A DNA stretch of 64,000 bases, from positions 8,062-72,061 of the forward strand of contig CBFHJA010000021.1 in the NCBI GenBank assembly GCA_965656085.1, given 5' to 3'. Made by a program: the position numbers and the translations under genes. Positions 23,502 to 32,463 of this stretch are shown one piece after another; within the stretch, counting starts at the first letter, position 1, and every line of letters starts with the position of its first letter. A model generated the notes under the pieces. The model ran no database searches. It was not told where the DNA came from and saw only the letters and a list, made by a program, of their open reading frames with translations. This stretch comes from Aliishimia sp965656085. Lineage in GTDB: Bacteria > Pseudomonadota > Alphaproteobacteria > Rhodobacterales > Rhodobacteraceae.

Positions 23502-25595
23502 CTAACCCACTGAAATCAAACGAATGGCCTCGTCCTGCCGCATGAGCCAGAGCAAAAGCCGCGCCGCCGCCCCACGTGGCGTGCTCAGATCGGGATCTGC
23601 AGCGAGCAGCACACGCGCGTCGCTGTTGGCCGTCGCCATCAGCGCCGCCTGCCGCTCCAGGTCCGCCACCCGGAAGCGCGGCATGCCCGATTGCGCTGTC
23701 CCAATCAGGTCTCCGACCCCGCGCATCTCAAGATCGGTCTGTGCAATTTCGAACCCATCCTCAGTCCGCCGAAGGGTCTCCAGCCGCTGCCGCGCGGTCT
23801 CCGAGAGCGGCGCCTGGTAGAGCAGCAGGCAGGTCGATTGCTCCGACCCCCGCCCCACACGTCCGCGCAATTGATGCAACTGCGCCAGCCCGAAACTCTC
23901 GGCGCGCTCGATCACCATGATCGTGGCATTGGGCACGTTGACCCCCACCTCGATCACCGTTGTCGCGACCAGCACAGCGGTCTCGCCCGCCTGAAACCGG
24001 GCCATCGCCTCGTCCTTCTCAGCGGGAGGCATCTGGCCATGAACAAGCCCGACGCGCCCCTCTCCAAGGGCCGCGCGCAGGTGCTTGAACCGCGCTTCGG
24101 CAGCGGCAAGGTCCGTCACCTCGCTCTCATCAACAAGCGGACAGACCCAGTAGGCTTGCCGCCCCACTTCCGCCACAGCCTGCAGCCGCGCGATCACCTC
24201 GCCAAGCCGGTCCGTGGAGAGCATCGCGGTCGTGATCGGCTTGCGCCCGGGTGGCTTTTCATTGAGCACTGACACGTCCATATCGCCATATTGTGCCAAG
24301 GCAAGTGACCGCGGAATCGGCGTCGCCGTCATAACCAACACATCCGCCCGCAGCCCCTTACGGCTGAGTTCAAGCCGTTGGCGCACGCCAAAGCGGTGCT
24401 GCTCATCGACAATGGCGAGGCGCAAATCGCGGAAGACGACATCAGACTGGAACAACGCATGAGTGCCTATGAGTATATGAATATTGCCCCGCGCAAGCGC
24501 TGCGAGTTTGGCCGCGCGCTCCTGCCCCTTGTCGCGCCCTGTCAGGATTTCCAGCACCACGCCGGCTTGCTCGGCCATGGGCTGCAAGCCTTCGAGATGC
24601 TGGCGCGCGAGAATCTCAGTCGGAGCCATCAGCGCCCCCTGCCCCCCTGCCTCGACCACGATCAGCAGCGCCAAAAAGGCCACCAGCGTTTTTCCAGCTC
24701 CCACATCACCCTGCAACAGCCGGTTCATCCGCACAGGAGCCAACATATCCTCTGCGATGTCCGCCACAGCCCGGGTCTGCGCCTGTGTGGGCGCGAAGGG
24801 CAGCGCCTCCAGAACCCGCGCCCGCAGCCGCCCGTCCCCCTGCGTGCTCTGGCCGGGACCCTGCTGGGATCTCCGCCGCGCCAGTGCCAGCGTCAACTGG
24901 TGCGCAAACAGTTCGTCATAGGCCAGCCGGGTGCGCGCCGGGGCCGTCAAAACCACATCCGCCAAGCACTCAGGCCGATGCGCGGCCTCCAGCGCAGATA
25001 TGAAATCTGGCCAGCCCGCGCGGCGCGCCTGTTCCGGGTCGATCCATTCCGGCAGGTCCGCGGGCACGCGTTCCCGCGCAGCCTCGGCGGCTTTGCTCAT
25101 CTGCTTTTGGGTTACTCCGGCCGTAAGCGGGTAGACTGGCTCGAAGCCGGGAATCTCCCCGGCCTGCACGACCGGCAGGATGTGGTCGGGGTGCGGCATT
25201 TGCACCATCCCATCGAACAGTTCGGCCCTTCCGGAAATCACCCGGCGCGCTCCGGAGGGCAGGATACGCTGCAGATAATCGCCACCGGCGCGGAAAAACA
25301 CGAGTTGGAAGGAGAGCCGGGCGTCATGTACGTCGATGCGGTAGGGCCGTCCGCGGGTACGGGGCGGATGGTGCATGCCGATCTCGACTTCGACCGTCAC
25401 AACGCCGGGCAACTCCACACCCTGAACGCTCTCCACCCGCCGCCGGTCGATGCCAGACACCGGAAGCGTGAAGAGCAGATCGCGCGGCGCGTCGATGGCA
25501 AGGCTGCCAAGCGCGCGTGCGGTCTTCGGCCCCACTCCGGGAAGCGTTTCCAGATCCGCGAAGAGCGGAAAGAGCAGCGGCGGGCGTCCGCTCAT
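23502..25595 (-). CDS. recG: ATP-dependent DNA helicase RecG
   Basis: A 697-residue replication-fork and Holliday-junction helicase. It has an N-terminal OB/wedge region (LPGVGPKTARALGSL), Walker A GDVGAGKT, the RecG-specific DEQHRFG box, TATPIPRSLAL, and the C-terminal motif VI region QLHQLRGRVGRG. Length is normal. Its start overlaps the ligA stop by 4 nt (ATGA), so ligA and recG form one transcript for DNA repair and replication. Confidence 0.97.
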   Translation of the reverse strand: MSGRPPLLFPLFADLETLPGVGPKTARALGSLAIDAPRDLLFTLPVSGIDRRRVESVQGVELPGVVTVEVEIGMHHPPRTRGRPYRIDVHDARLSFQLVFFRAGGDYLQRILPSGARRVISGRAELFDGMVQMPHPDHILPVVQAGEIPGFEPVYPLTAGVTQKQMSKAAEAARERVPADLPEWIDPEQARRAGWPDFISALEAAHRPECLADVVLTAPARTRLAYDELFAHQLTLALARRRSQQGPGQSTQGDGRLRARVLEALPFAPTQAQTRAVADIAEDMLAPVRMNRLLQGDVGAGKTLVAFLALLIVVEAGGQGALMAPTEILARQHLEGLQPMAEQAGVVLEILTGRDKGQERAAKLAALARGNIHILIGTHALFQSDVVFRDLRLAIVDEQHRFGVRQRLELSRKGLRADVLVMTATPIPRSLALAQYGDMDVSVLNEKPPGRKPITTAMLSTDRLGEVIARLQAVAEVGRQAYWVCPLVDESEVTDLAAAEARFKHLRAALGEGRVGLVHGQMPPAEKDEAMARFQAGETAVLVATTVIEVGVNVPNATIMVIERAESFGLAQLHQLRGRVGRGSEQSTCLLLYQAPLSETARQRLETLRRTEDGFEIAQTDLEMRGVGDLIGTAQSGMPRFRVADLERQAALMATANSDARVLLAADPDLSTPRGAAARLLLWLMRQDEAIRLISVG

Positions 25596-27712
25596 GCCGC
25601 GCCGATCAGGGCCAGCCAGCCGTCCTCGTCGATTGTTTCGACACCCAGTTCCGCCGCTTTCTTCGCCTTGCTCCCCGCGCCGGGACCGGCGATCAGAAGA
25701 TCGGTTTTTGCCGAGACCGAGCCCGAGACCTTCGCGCCGAGGCTTTCGGCACGCGCCTTGGCCTCGGCGCGGGTCATTTTCTCCAGCGTGCCGGTGAACA
25801 CCACAGTCTTGCCCGCGACCGGGCTGCCATCGGTGTCGGGTCGTTCGGCATCCTGTACATCGAGTTGCGCGATCAAACGGTCGATCGAGGCGCGTTCGGA
25901 GGGGTTCGCAAAGGCGCTGACCAGAGATTGCGCCATCACCGTGCCGACCCCGTCAATTGCCAGGAGGCCATCCCAACCCGGGCCCTCCTGCGCGGCGGCC
26001 TCGGTGAGTGCCGCCTCGAGCGCGGCCCAACTGCCATAACTGCGCGCCAGCAGGTTTGACGCCTGCTCGCCCACATGGCGAATGCCGAGCGCGAAGAGCA
26101 CCCGGCCCAGCGGGATGCGGCGTTTTTCCTCGATGGCGGCGAAAAGGTTGGCCGCAGATTTCTCACCCCAGCCCTCGCGGTTCTTGAGTTGCTGCATTCC
26201 CGAGCCGTAGCGCTCGTGCAAGGTGAAGATATCGGCCGGTTCCGCGATCCAGCCATCGGCATAAAATTGCTCGACTTGTTTCGCGCCTAGACCCTCGATA
26301 TCGAAGGCCGCACGGGAGACAAAATGCTTTAGTTTTTCAACAGCTTGCGCCGGGCAGATTAGGCCGCCGGTACAGCGACGAACGGCGTCCCCCGGCTCGC
26401 GAATCGCCGGGCTGTCACAGCGCGGGCAGGTTTGAGGAAAGACAAAGGGCTCCGCGGTCTCGGGTCGTTTCGACAGATCCACGTCGGCGATTTTCGGGAT
26501 CACGTCACCGGCGCGGTAGACCTGCACCCAATCGCCCACCCGGATGTCCTTGCCATCTCGGATCGGATTGCCCGAATTGTCGATTCCCGCGATGTAATCC
26601 TCATTGTGTAGCGTCGCGTTGGAGACCACGACGCCGCCCACGGTGATCGGGCTCAGACGCGCCACAGGACTTAGCGCGCCGGTGCGCCCGACCTGAATGT
26701 CGATGGCTTCAAGCCGGGTCCAGGCCAGTTCGGCGGGGAATTTATGTGCAATCGCCCATCGCGGCGTGGTCGAGCGCATCCCGAGCCGGGCTTGGAGCGC
26801 GAGATCGTTAACCTTATAGACCACCCCATCAATATCATAGCCAAGCGTCGCGCGTTGCGCCTCGATCTCGGCGTAATGCGCCAGTAGGCTGCCCAGATCG
26901 GGGCAGATGCGGGTCAAAGGGTTGATGGTGAAGCCAAGCTCCGACAGCCGGTCGATGGACCCCATTTGGGTGTCCGCGAGCGGCGCATCGAGCGCACCCC
27001 ACGCATAGGCGAAAAACTTGAGCGGGCGCGCGGCGGTGATCGACGCATCGAGTTGGCGCAGCGATCCGGCGGCGGCGTTGCGCGGGTTGGCGAACACCTT
27101 GCCACCCCGTTCGGCCTGCCGGGCGTTGAGCGCCTCGAAATCGGCATGGCTCATATAGACCTCACCACGCACTTCGAGCACGCCGTCCTTGAGTGCGATC
27201 TGTGTCGGGATATCTTTGATGGTGCGGGCATTGACGGTGACGTTCTCGCCCACCTGCCCGTCGCCGCGCGTGGCGGCCTGCACCAGCGCGCCATTTTCGT
27301 AGAGCAGCGAGAGCGAGAGCCCGTCGATTTTCGGCTCGGCCGTGTAGGCGAGCGGCGCGTCCGGGCCAAGCCCGAGATATTTTCGGATACTGCGGTCGAA
27401 CTCGGCCACATCGTCTTCGTCGAACGCGTTGCCGAGCGAGAGCATCCGCACGGCATGGGTAACTTTTCCGAACCCCTCAGCGGGCGCTGCACCGACCTGA
27501 TCGGTGGGGCTGTCTTCACGCTTAAGGGCAGGAAAGCGCGCTTCGATCTGCGCATTGCGCGCCTTCAGAGCGTCATAAGCGGCATCGCTGATTTCCGGCG
27601 CATCCTTTTGGTGATAGGCCGCGTTGGCCTGCGCCAGGTCTTTGGCGAGCCGCGAAAGTTCCTGTCGGGCTTCCGCCTCCGTCAACTCCGACACCGATTT
27701 CTGCCCTGTCAT
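25592..27712 (-). CDS. ligA: NAD-dependent DNA ligase
   Basis: A 706-residue replicative ligase. The adenylated lysine is Lys128 in EPKIDGLSLSLL. It also has the OB fold, a four-Cys zinc finger (CPRCDSPA ... CTGGLICPAQ), helix-hairpin-helix repeats and a C-terminal BRCT domain (GKTVVFTGTLEKMTRAEAKA). Length is typical. It lies upstream of recG with a 4-nt overlap and 170 bp after the ctrA stop. Confidence 0.98.
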   Translation of the reverse strand: MTGQKSVSELTEAEARQELSRLAKDLAQANAAYHQKDAPEISDAAYDALKARNAQIEARFPALKREDSPTDQVGAAPAEGFGKVTHAVRMLSLGNAFDEDDVAEFDRSIRKYLGLGPDAPLAYTAEPKIDGLSLSLLYENGALVQAATRGDGQVGENVTVNARTIKDIPTQIALKDGVLEVRGEVYMSHADFEALNARQAERGGKVFANPRNAAAGSLRQLDASITAARPLKFFAYAWGALDAPLADTQMGSIDRLSELGFTINPLTRICPDLGSLLAHYAEIEAQRATLGYDIDGVVYKVNDLALQARLGMRSTTPRWAIAHKFPAELAWTRLEAIDIQVGRTGALSPVARLSPITVGGVVVSNATLHNEDYIAGIDNSGNPIRDGKDIRVGDWVQVYRAGDVIPKIADVDLSKRPETAEPFVFPQTCPRCDSPAIREPGDAVRRCTGGLICPAQAVEKLKHFVSRAAFDIEGLGAKQVEQFYADGWIAEPADIFTLHERYGSGMQQLKNREGWGEKSAANLFAAIEEKRRIPLGRVLFALGIRHVGEQASNLLARSYGSWAALEAALTEAAAQEGPGWDGLLAIDGVGTVMAQSLVSAFANPSERASIDRLIAQLDVQDAERPDTDGSPVAGKTVVFTGTLEKMTRAEAKARAESLGAKVSGSVSAKTDLLIAGPGAGSKAKKAAELGVETIDEDGWLALIGAA

Positions 27713-27799
27713 CGCGCCCTTGCCTCGATCTGTGCCTGTTTGCCCACAGATAAAGCTAGGCGCGGAGGGGGTCCAGAGCGCAGCACGCCGCGTTCAGCG

Positions 27800-27835
27800 C
27801 AAAACGAAACTGGCCTTCGCGGGCGGGCGAAGGCC
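27800..27835 (-). terminator. Terminator after ctrA
   Basis: Minus strand: GGCCTTCGC, loop CCGCCC, GCGAAGGCC, then AGTTTCGTTTT. A 9-bp stem with a moderate T-tract, 48 bp after the ctrA stop, separating ctrA from ligA. Confidence 0.75.
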
Positions 27836-27882
27836 AAGGGAAACCCGGTGGAGACGGCATCGGTATGTGGGTTGCGCTGCGT

Positions 27883-28599
27883 TCAGGCCCCAATCGCGAT
27901 TTGCGTTTCATCCATCACGCCCGGATCGGGATCACGCAGTACATAACCGCGCCCCCATACGGTCTCGATGTAATTATGTCCGCCGGTTGCATTGCTGAGT
28001 TTCTTGCGCAGTTTGCATATGAACACGTCGATAATCTTCAATTCGGGCTCATCCATACCGCCATAGAGATGGTTTAGGAACATTTCCTTGGTCAGCGTGG
28101 TGCCCTTGCGCAGCGAGAGAAGCTCCAGCATCTGGTATTCCTTACCGGTCAGATGCACGGTCTTGTTATCGACACTGACGGTCTTGGCATCAAGATTGAC
28201 GGAAATCTGGCCAGTATTGATGACCGATTGCGAATGTCCCTTCGAGCGCCGGATGATCGCATGGATGCGCGCGACCAGCTCCTCGCGGTGAAACGGTTTG
28301 GTCAGGTAGTCGTCAGCGCCGAAACCGAAGCCCTTGAGCTTGTTGTCGGTATCGTCGGCGCCAGACAGGATCAGAATTGGCGTTTCGATCCGTGCCATGC
28401 GCAACTGGCGCAGCACCTCGTGACCGTTCATGTCGGGCAGCCCCAGATCAAGCAAGATCAGATCGTAGTCATAGAGCTTTGCGAGATCGATGCCTTCCTC
28501 TCCGAGATGGGTCGCATAAACGTTGAGATTGGCATGTGTGAGCATCAATTCGATGCTCTTGGATGTTGTGGGGTCGTCTTCGACCAAAAGGACGCGCAT
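27883..28599 (-). CDS. ctrA: Cell-cycle response regulator CtrA
   Basis: A 238-residue OmpR-type response regulator, the alphaproteobacterial master regulator of cell cycle, motility and, in Rhodobacterales, gene transfer agent and flagellar genes. The receiver domain has phospho-acceptor Asp51 (LILLDLGLPDMNGHE) and Lys in DYLTKPFH; the winged-helix domain contains LTGKEYQMLELLSLRKG and KIIDVFICKLRKKL. The sequence is close to Caulobacter CtrA throughout. It sits directly downstream of sciP on the same strand, and a perfect CtrA-type site lies 58-72 bp before its start, implying autoregulation. Confidence 0.97.
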   Translation of the reverse strand: MRVLLVEDDPTTSKSIELMLTHANLNVYATHLGEEGIDLAKLYDYDLILLDLGLPDMNGHEVLRQLRMARIETPILILSGADDTDNKLKGFGFGADDYLTKPFHREELVARIHAIIRRSKGHSQSVINTGQISVNLDAKTVSVDNKTVHLTGKEYQMLELLSLRKGTTLTKEMFLNHLYGGMDEPELKIIDVFICKLRKKLSNATGGHNYIETVWGRGYVLRDPDPGVMDETQIAIGA

Positions 28600-28656
28600 G
28601 ATGTGGCTCCGGTTGCGGGGTCATCTGGGTTCCGGTTCACCTTGCACCAAAAAGAG

Positions 28657-28671
28657 TTAAGCCCGCGTTAA
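28657..28671. promoter_or_regulatory. CtrA-binding site TTAA-N7-TTAA
   Basis: TTAAGCCCGCGTTAA matches the CtrA consensus of two TTAA half-sites with a 7-bp spacer. It lies between sciP and ctrA, 58 bp upstream of the ctrA ATG, where an autoregulatory site would be expected. Confidence 0.7.
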
Positions 28672-28695
28672 TCATCCTGAAAATATCAGAACAAC

Positions 28696-28974
28696 CTATG
28701 AGTGTCTATAGCGCTGCAGCGCCGTTGCCTTCAGCGCCTCTTCTCCGTGATCCGCTACCGCCTTAACCCAACTAGAAAATTCCTCTTCCGACAAGGCATA
28801 GCGATCAAGTGCCTCCTGCTGAGAAATCAACCCGTATAGCACTCCGCGCACGACCGCCACCTTGCGCGACACCACCCAGCGACGCGTATTTTTCGGCGGC
28901 AAGTCCGCTTGGGTCAGCACAGACCCATCCGGAAGCGTCACAGCGCGCGGCCCATCAACTTTTTTCAGATACAT
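28696..28974 (-). CDS. sciP: CtrA inhibitor SciP (DUF1153)
   Basis: A 92-residue protein (MYLKKVDGPRAVTLPDGSVL, RRWVVSRKVAVVRGVLYGLI, LSEEEFSSWVKAVADHGEEA) that matches DUF1153/SciP. In Caulobacter, SciP binds CtrA and blocks its transcriptional activation in G1. The helix-turn-helix-like core is intact. The frame is open upstream, but homology begins at this ATG. Adjacency to ctrA places the master regulator and its inhibitor in one locus, with a CtrA site between them. It diverges from mnmA. Confidence 0.93.
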   Translation of the reverse strand: MYLKKVDGPRAVTLPDGSVLTQADLPPKNTRRWVVSRKVAVVRGVLYGLISQQEALDRYALSEEEFSSWVKAVADHGEEALKATALQRYRHS

Positions 28975-29110
28975 CTTGCGTTCCGTCCTTGAGATCGCAG
29001 GCAAGATGCGCCGGAGAAGTTTAAAGCAGGGTGAACCCAGCCCTTGAGAATATTTCGGATTTTCATATATATCGCGAAGCCTGCGCGCCGCAGACAGCCC
29101 GGAGATCGCA

Positions 29111-30253
29111 ATGCCCCTCGACAAGACCCAGCCGCTGAACTCGCTCGGCTTGCCCAAGCCACCCACCGACACGCGCGTGGTCGTTGCCATGTCGGGCGGC
29201 GTGGATAGTTCCGTCGTGGCCGCAATGCTCAAAGACGAAGGCTATGACGTGGTGGGCGTGACGCTACAACTCTATGACCACGGCGCGGCGCTTGCCAAGA
29301 AAGGCGCCTGCTGCGCGGGGATCGACATCCACGATGCCCGGCGCGTGGCAGAAGATATGGGCTTTCCGCATTACGTGCTGGATTATGAGAACATTTTTAA
29401 GGATGCGGTGATCGACGAGTTCGCCGACAGCTATCTCGCGGGAGCCACACCCGTGCCCTGCATCCGCTGCAACGAGCGCGTGAAGTTCAAGGACCTTCTG
29501 GAAACCGCCAAGGATCTCGACGCCGACTGCATGGCCACCGGGCACTATATTCAGCGTAAGATCGGCGCGCACGGCCCGGAACTGCACGCCGCGACCGACA
29601 GTGCGCGCGATCAGTCCTATTTCCTGTTCTCGACCACGCCCGAACAGCTCGACTTCCTCCGCTTCCCGCTCGGGCACCTGCCCTCAAAGGACGCCACCCG
29701 CGCGCTTGCGGCGCAATACGGTCTGGTGACCGCCGACAAGCCCGACAGTCAGGACATCTGCTTCGTACCGAATGGCGATTATGCCGCCGTGATCCGCAAA
29801 CTGCGTCCCGAGGCCGAAGCCCCGGGTGAGATTGTCCATGCGGACGGGCGGGTGCTCGGCACCCATAGCGGTGTGATCAACTACACGATCGGCCAGCGGC
29901 GCGGGCTCGGGATCGGCGGGCTTGATGAGCCGCTTTATGTGGTGAAGCTCGACACGGACGCACGTCAGGTGATCGTCGGTCCGCGCGAGATGCTGGCAAC
30001 CCGGCAAGTGCCGCTGGCCGAGATCAACTGGCTGGGAGACGCGCCGCTGATGAGCCGCGCGGAATGGCCGATGGCGGTGAAGGTGCGCTCGACACGGCCG
30101 CCGACCGAGGCGGTGCTGCGGCCCACATCGGAGACGACCGGGGTTGTGGAACTGGCGGCGGCGGAAAGCGGTGTGTCGCCGGGGCAGGCCTGCGTGTTCT
30201 ATGATCCGGACAGCACCCGAATCTTCGGCGGCGGGTGGATCGTCAAGGGCTGA
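29111..30253 (+). CDS. mnmA: tRNA-specific 2-thiouridylase
   Basis: A 380-residue enzyme that thiolates U34 of tRNA Lys, Glu and Gln. It has the PP-loop SGGVDSSVVAAML, the catalytic cysteines in VPCIRCNERVKF and DSQDICFVP, and the C-terminal beta-barrel (GQACVFYDPDSTRIFGGGWI). Its N-terminus is about 20 residues longer than in E. coli, as in other alphaproteobacteria. It is convergent with lpxB and followed by a terminator and a long inverted repeat. Confidence 0.97.
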   Translation: MPLDKTQPLNSLGLPKPPTDTRVVVAMSGGVDSSVVAAMLKDEGYDVVGVTLQLYDHGAALAKKGACCAGIDIHDARRVAEDMGFPHYVLDYENIFKDAVIDEFADSYLAGATPVPCIRCNERVKFKDLLETAKDLDADCMATGHYIQRKIGAHGPELHAATDSARDQSYFLFSTTPEQLDFLRFPLGHLPSKDATRALAAQYGLVTADKPDSQDICFVPNGDYAAVIRKLRPEAEAPGEIVHADGRVLGTHSGVINYTIGQRRGLGIGGLDEPLYVVKLDTDARQVIVGPREMLATRQVPLAEINWLGDAPLMSRAEWPMAVKVRSTRPPTEAVLRPTSETTGVVELAAAESGVSPGQACVFYDPDSTRIFGGGWIVKG

Positions 30254-30261
30254 CCCGATTG

Positions 30262-30288
30262 TGCGCCTCCGGCGCATTCCTTTTGTTT
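30262..30288 (+). terminator. Probable terminator after mnmA
   Basis: TGCGCC, TCC, GGCGCA forms a 6-bp stem and is followed by TTCCTTTTGTTT. It is 9 bp after the mnmA stop. Confidence 0.6.
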
Positions 30289-30296
30289 GTCTGCCT

Positions 30297-30374
30297 CCGG
30301 CGGGAGTTTACTTGGCTAAGTGAAAGGGAATACGCCTCCTTTGATCTTCACTTGGCCTGAAAAACTCCCGCCGG
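30297..30374. repeat. Long inverted repeat R3 made of two opposed mosaic-repeat motifs
   Basis: The left arm CCGGCGGGAGTTTACTTGGC + TAAGTGAA (30297-30324) is matched by TTCACTTGGCCTGAAAAACT + CCCGCCGG (30347-30374) in inverse orientation, with about 22 bp between. Each arm is a copy of the GGAG-TTTA-TTGGC-AAG-GAAA motif found elsewhere. It lies exactly between the convergent mnmA and lpxB genes and could fold into a long bidirectional hairpin. Confidence 0.75.
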
Positions 30375-30415
30375 TTGCCCGGCAGTCGCTTGCGTCGCAA
30401 GCGATGGGAGGGGAG
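30375..30415. repeat. Hairpin module of the mosaic repeat, copy E
   Basis: TTGCCCGGCAGT, then perfect stem CGCTTGCG-T-CGCAAGCG (30387-30403), then ATGGGAGGGGAGG. The flanks match the copies at 6430 and 45205, but the stem sequence is different while still pairing perfectly. Confidence 0.6.
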
Positions 30416-30424
30416 GCACAAAAT

Positions 30425-31576
30425 CTAAAGGCGGGACAGCACCGCGCGTGCGGCGCGCAGGCCGGGGGGCAGGCCGCCTTGCCCCAAGCGTTCCATGGTC
30501 AGGCGCATGGCGTCGGTCTGGGCGCCTGGGGCCAGCAGCACATCATCGAGGCCCTTTGCAATCAAGTCCGGCTGGCAGCGCGCGCCGATGAATTCGGGGA
30601 CCGTGCGGGTTTCCGAGACAAGGTTGACCAGCGTCACCGTATCGATTTGCAGCATCCGGGCGATGATCCGGCGGCTCAGCCAGTTCATGTCATAGGCGAT
30701 GACCATGGGCGTGTCCGCCGCCGCCAGTTCCAGCGAGACCGTGCCCGAGGCCGCGAGCGCCAGATCGGCGGCTTTGAACGCGGCGCGTTTCTCGGCGGCG
30801 AAGGCGTCTGCCGCCTGCCCGGTCGGGTCGAGCACGGTGACACGCCCCGACCACCCCGCGACGCGAGCGCGGACCAGATCGGCGACGGGGGCGGCGGCAG
30901 GCACGATGATGTGGGTCTCGGGGTGGTCCTTGACGAAGAGCCGCAGGGTCTCGCCGAAGATCGGCGCGAGGCGCTCGACCTCGCCGCGGCGCGAGCCCGG
31001 CAGCGCGAGCAGGAGCGGCGCGGCGTCCGGAGCGATGCGCGTGCGGAACGCTGCAGCCTCGGCATCGCTGGCCTGCGGCTGGGTTGTGATCGGGTGGCCG
31101 ACGAAATCGCACGCCATCCCGGCGGCTTCCATGTAAGGCGGCTCGAAGGGCAGAAGCGCGAGCACATGGTCGATCACGCGGGCCATCTTTTCGGCACGCT
31201 TGGGACGCCACGCCCAGACCGAGGGGGCGACATAGTGGACGCAGCGGATGCTGGAGTGCGCCTTGACGATCTTGCACACGCGCAGGCAGAAATCGGGGCT
31301 GTCGATGGTGATCAGCACATCCGGCTTCATGTCGAGCACGGCCTGCGCGGTCTCGGCGATGCGACGCTTGAGCTGGAAATACTTCGGCAGGATCTCGACG
31401 AGCCCCATCAGGCTGAGCTCCGACATCTCGAAACGCGAGCGCAGCCCCTGCGCTTCCATGAGCGGGCCGCCCACCCCGTCGAACTGCACCTCCGGCACCT
31501 CGGCGCGCAGCCCTTCCATGAGCGCGCCCCCAAGCGCATCCCCGGAGACCTCGCCCGCGATCACGAAGACCTTCAT
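30425..31576 (-). CDS. lpxB: Lipid-A-disaccharide synthase
   Basis: A 383-residue GT-B glycosyltransferase that joins lipid X to UDP-2,3-diacylglucosamine, at the inner face of the inner membrane. The N-terminus KVFVIAGEVSGDALGG, the FDGVGGPLM segment, YVAPSVWAWRPKRA and LALPGSRRGEVERL are family landmarks. The start MKVFVIAGE overlaps the lpxI stop by 4 nt. It is the last gene of the minus-strand envelope cluster and is convergent with mnmA. Confidence 0.96.
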   Translation of the reverse strand: MKVFVIAGEVSGDALGGALMEGLRAEVPEVQFDGVGGPLMEAQGLRSRFEMSELSLMGLVEILPKYFQLKRRIAETAQAVLDMKPDVLITIDSPDFCLRVCKIVKAHSSIRCVHYVAPSVWAWRPKRAEKMARVIDHVLALLPFEPPYMEAAGMACDFVGHPITTQPQASDAEAAAFRTRIAPDAAPLLLALPGSRRGEVERLAPIFGETLRLFVKDHPETHIIVPAAAPVADLVRARVAGWSGRVTVLDPTGQAADAFAAEKRAAFKAADLALAASGTVSLELAAADTPMVIAYDMNWLSRRIIARMLQIDTVTLVNLVSETRTVPEFIGARCQPDLIAKGLDDVLLAPGAQTDAMRLTMERLGQGGLPPGLRAARAVLSRL

Positions 31577-32463
31577 TGCGGGCGCACCCAGAGGAACATG
31601 GCGCAAGCATCAAGGATTTGCAGCACCTGCCCCTGCTCGATCACGATCACACCCTCGGCTTCGATCACGATCCCGTCGAGCCCGGCCTCAGCAGCGGCCA
31701 TTGCGGTGCGCGGGCCGATGGTGGGCAGATCGGCGCGGCGATCTTGACCGGGTTTCGGGGCCTTGAACAAAATCCCGCCGGCGCGGGGGGGCGCCTGCGG
31801 GCCGGAGAGCCAGTCGGCAGCCGATTGCAACGCCTCGCCCGCCTGATCGGTGAGCCAGCCAAGCGGGTCGCCCTGATCCCATGGCGTGGGCATGGAGTGC
31901 CCCTGCCCTTTCAGCATCGCATCGGTGCCGTCCTGCCCTTCGAGCGCCACCACAGACCCGTCGCGCACAATACAGGATTGGCCAATATCGCGCCGCCCCA
32001 TTTCCGCAAGCGCAAGCAGGGCTTCCTGCGTGTCGGCGCGGGCTTGCGGGCCGGGCGAGCGGAGCGTGGGCACGCCCGCGCCCATCAGAAGGCCCGGGGC
32101 AAGCTCATGGGCAGCGCGCAGGGTGAAGCCGGAATCTTCGAACACCGCGATCACGGCACGCAGGGCACCGTCATCGCCCTGCCCGAGCGCGGCGCGGATC
32201 ACAGGCACCAGGGGCTGCGTGGCCGCATCGATCTGCGCGGGATAGAGCACAGGCCGGGTGATCGCGCCGCAGAGGCAGATCTCGCTGACACCCCGGGTTT
32301 GCAAGGTCTCAAGCAATGTGCCGAGATGTTCAAGCCGGAAGGTCAGATCCGCGCTCAGATCATCCGGCGCAAAGCCCTCCAGAACGCAAACCAGCGGCGG
32401 GCGATCCTGCGCGGCAGCGACCGCTGCAGGCAGAGCCCCGGTGCCGCAGATCAGCGCCAGCAT
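31573..32463 (-). CDS. lpxI: UDP-2,3-diacylglucosamine diphosphatase LpxI
   Basis: A 296-residue protein of the LpxI (former DUF1009) family, which hydrolyses UDP-2,3-diacylglucosamine to lipid X in organisms lacking LpxH. Motifs visible are LALICGTGALPAAVA, ICLCGAITRP, EGQDGTDAML and KAPKPGQDRRADLPTIG. Placement between lpxA and lpxB with a 1-nt and a 4-nt overlap fits the pathway order LpxA ... LpxI-LpxB. It supplies the LpxB substrate. Confidence 0.93.
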   Translation of the reverse strand: MLALICGTGALPAAVAAAQDRPPLVCVLEGFAPDDLSADLTFRLEHLGTLLETLQTRGVSEICLCGAITRPVLYPAQIDAATQPLVPVIRAALGQGDDGALRAVIAVFEDSGFTLRAAHELAPGLLMGAGVPTLRSPGPQARADTQEALLALAEMGRRDIGQSCIVRDGSVVALEGQDGTDAMLKGQGHSMPTPWDQGDPLGWLTDQAGEALQSAADWLSGPQAPPRAGGILFKAPKPGQDRRADLPTIGPRTAMAAAEAGLDGIVIEAEGVIVIEQGQVLQILDACAMFLWVRPQ

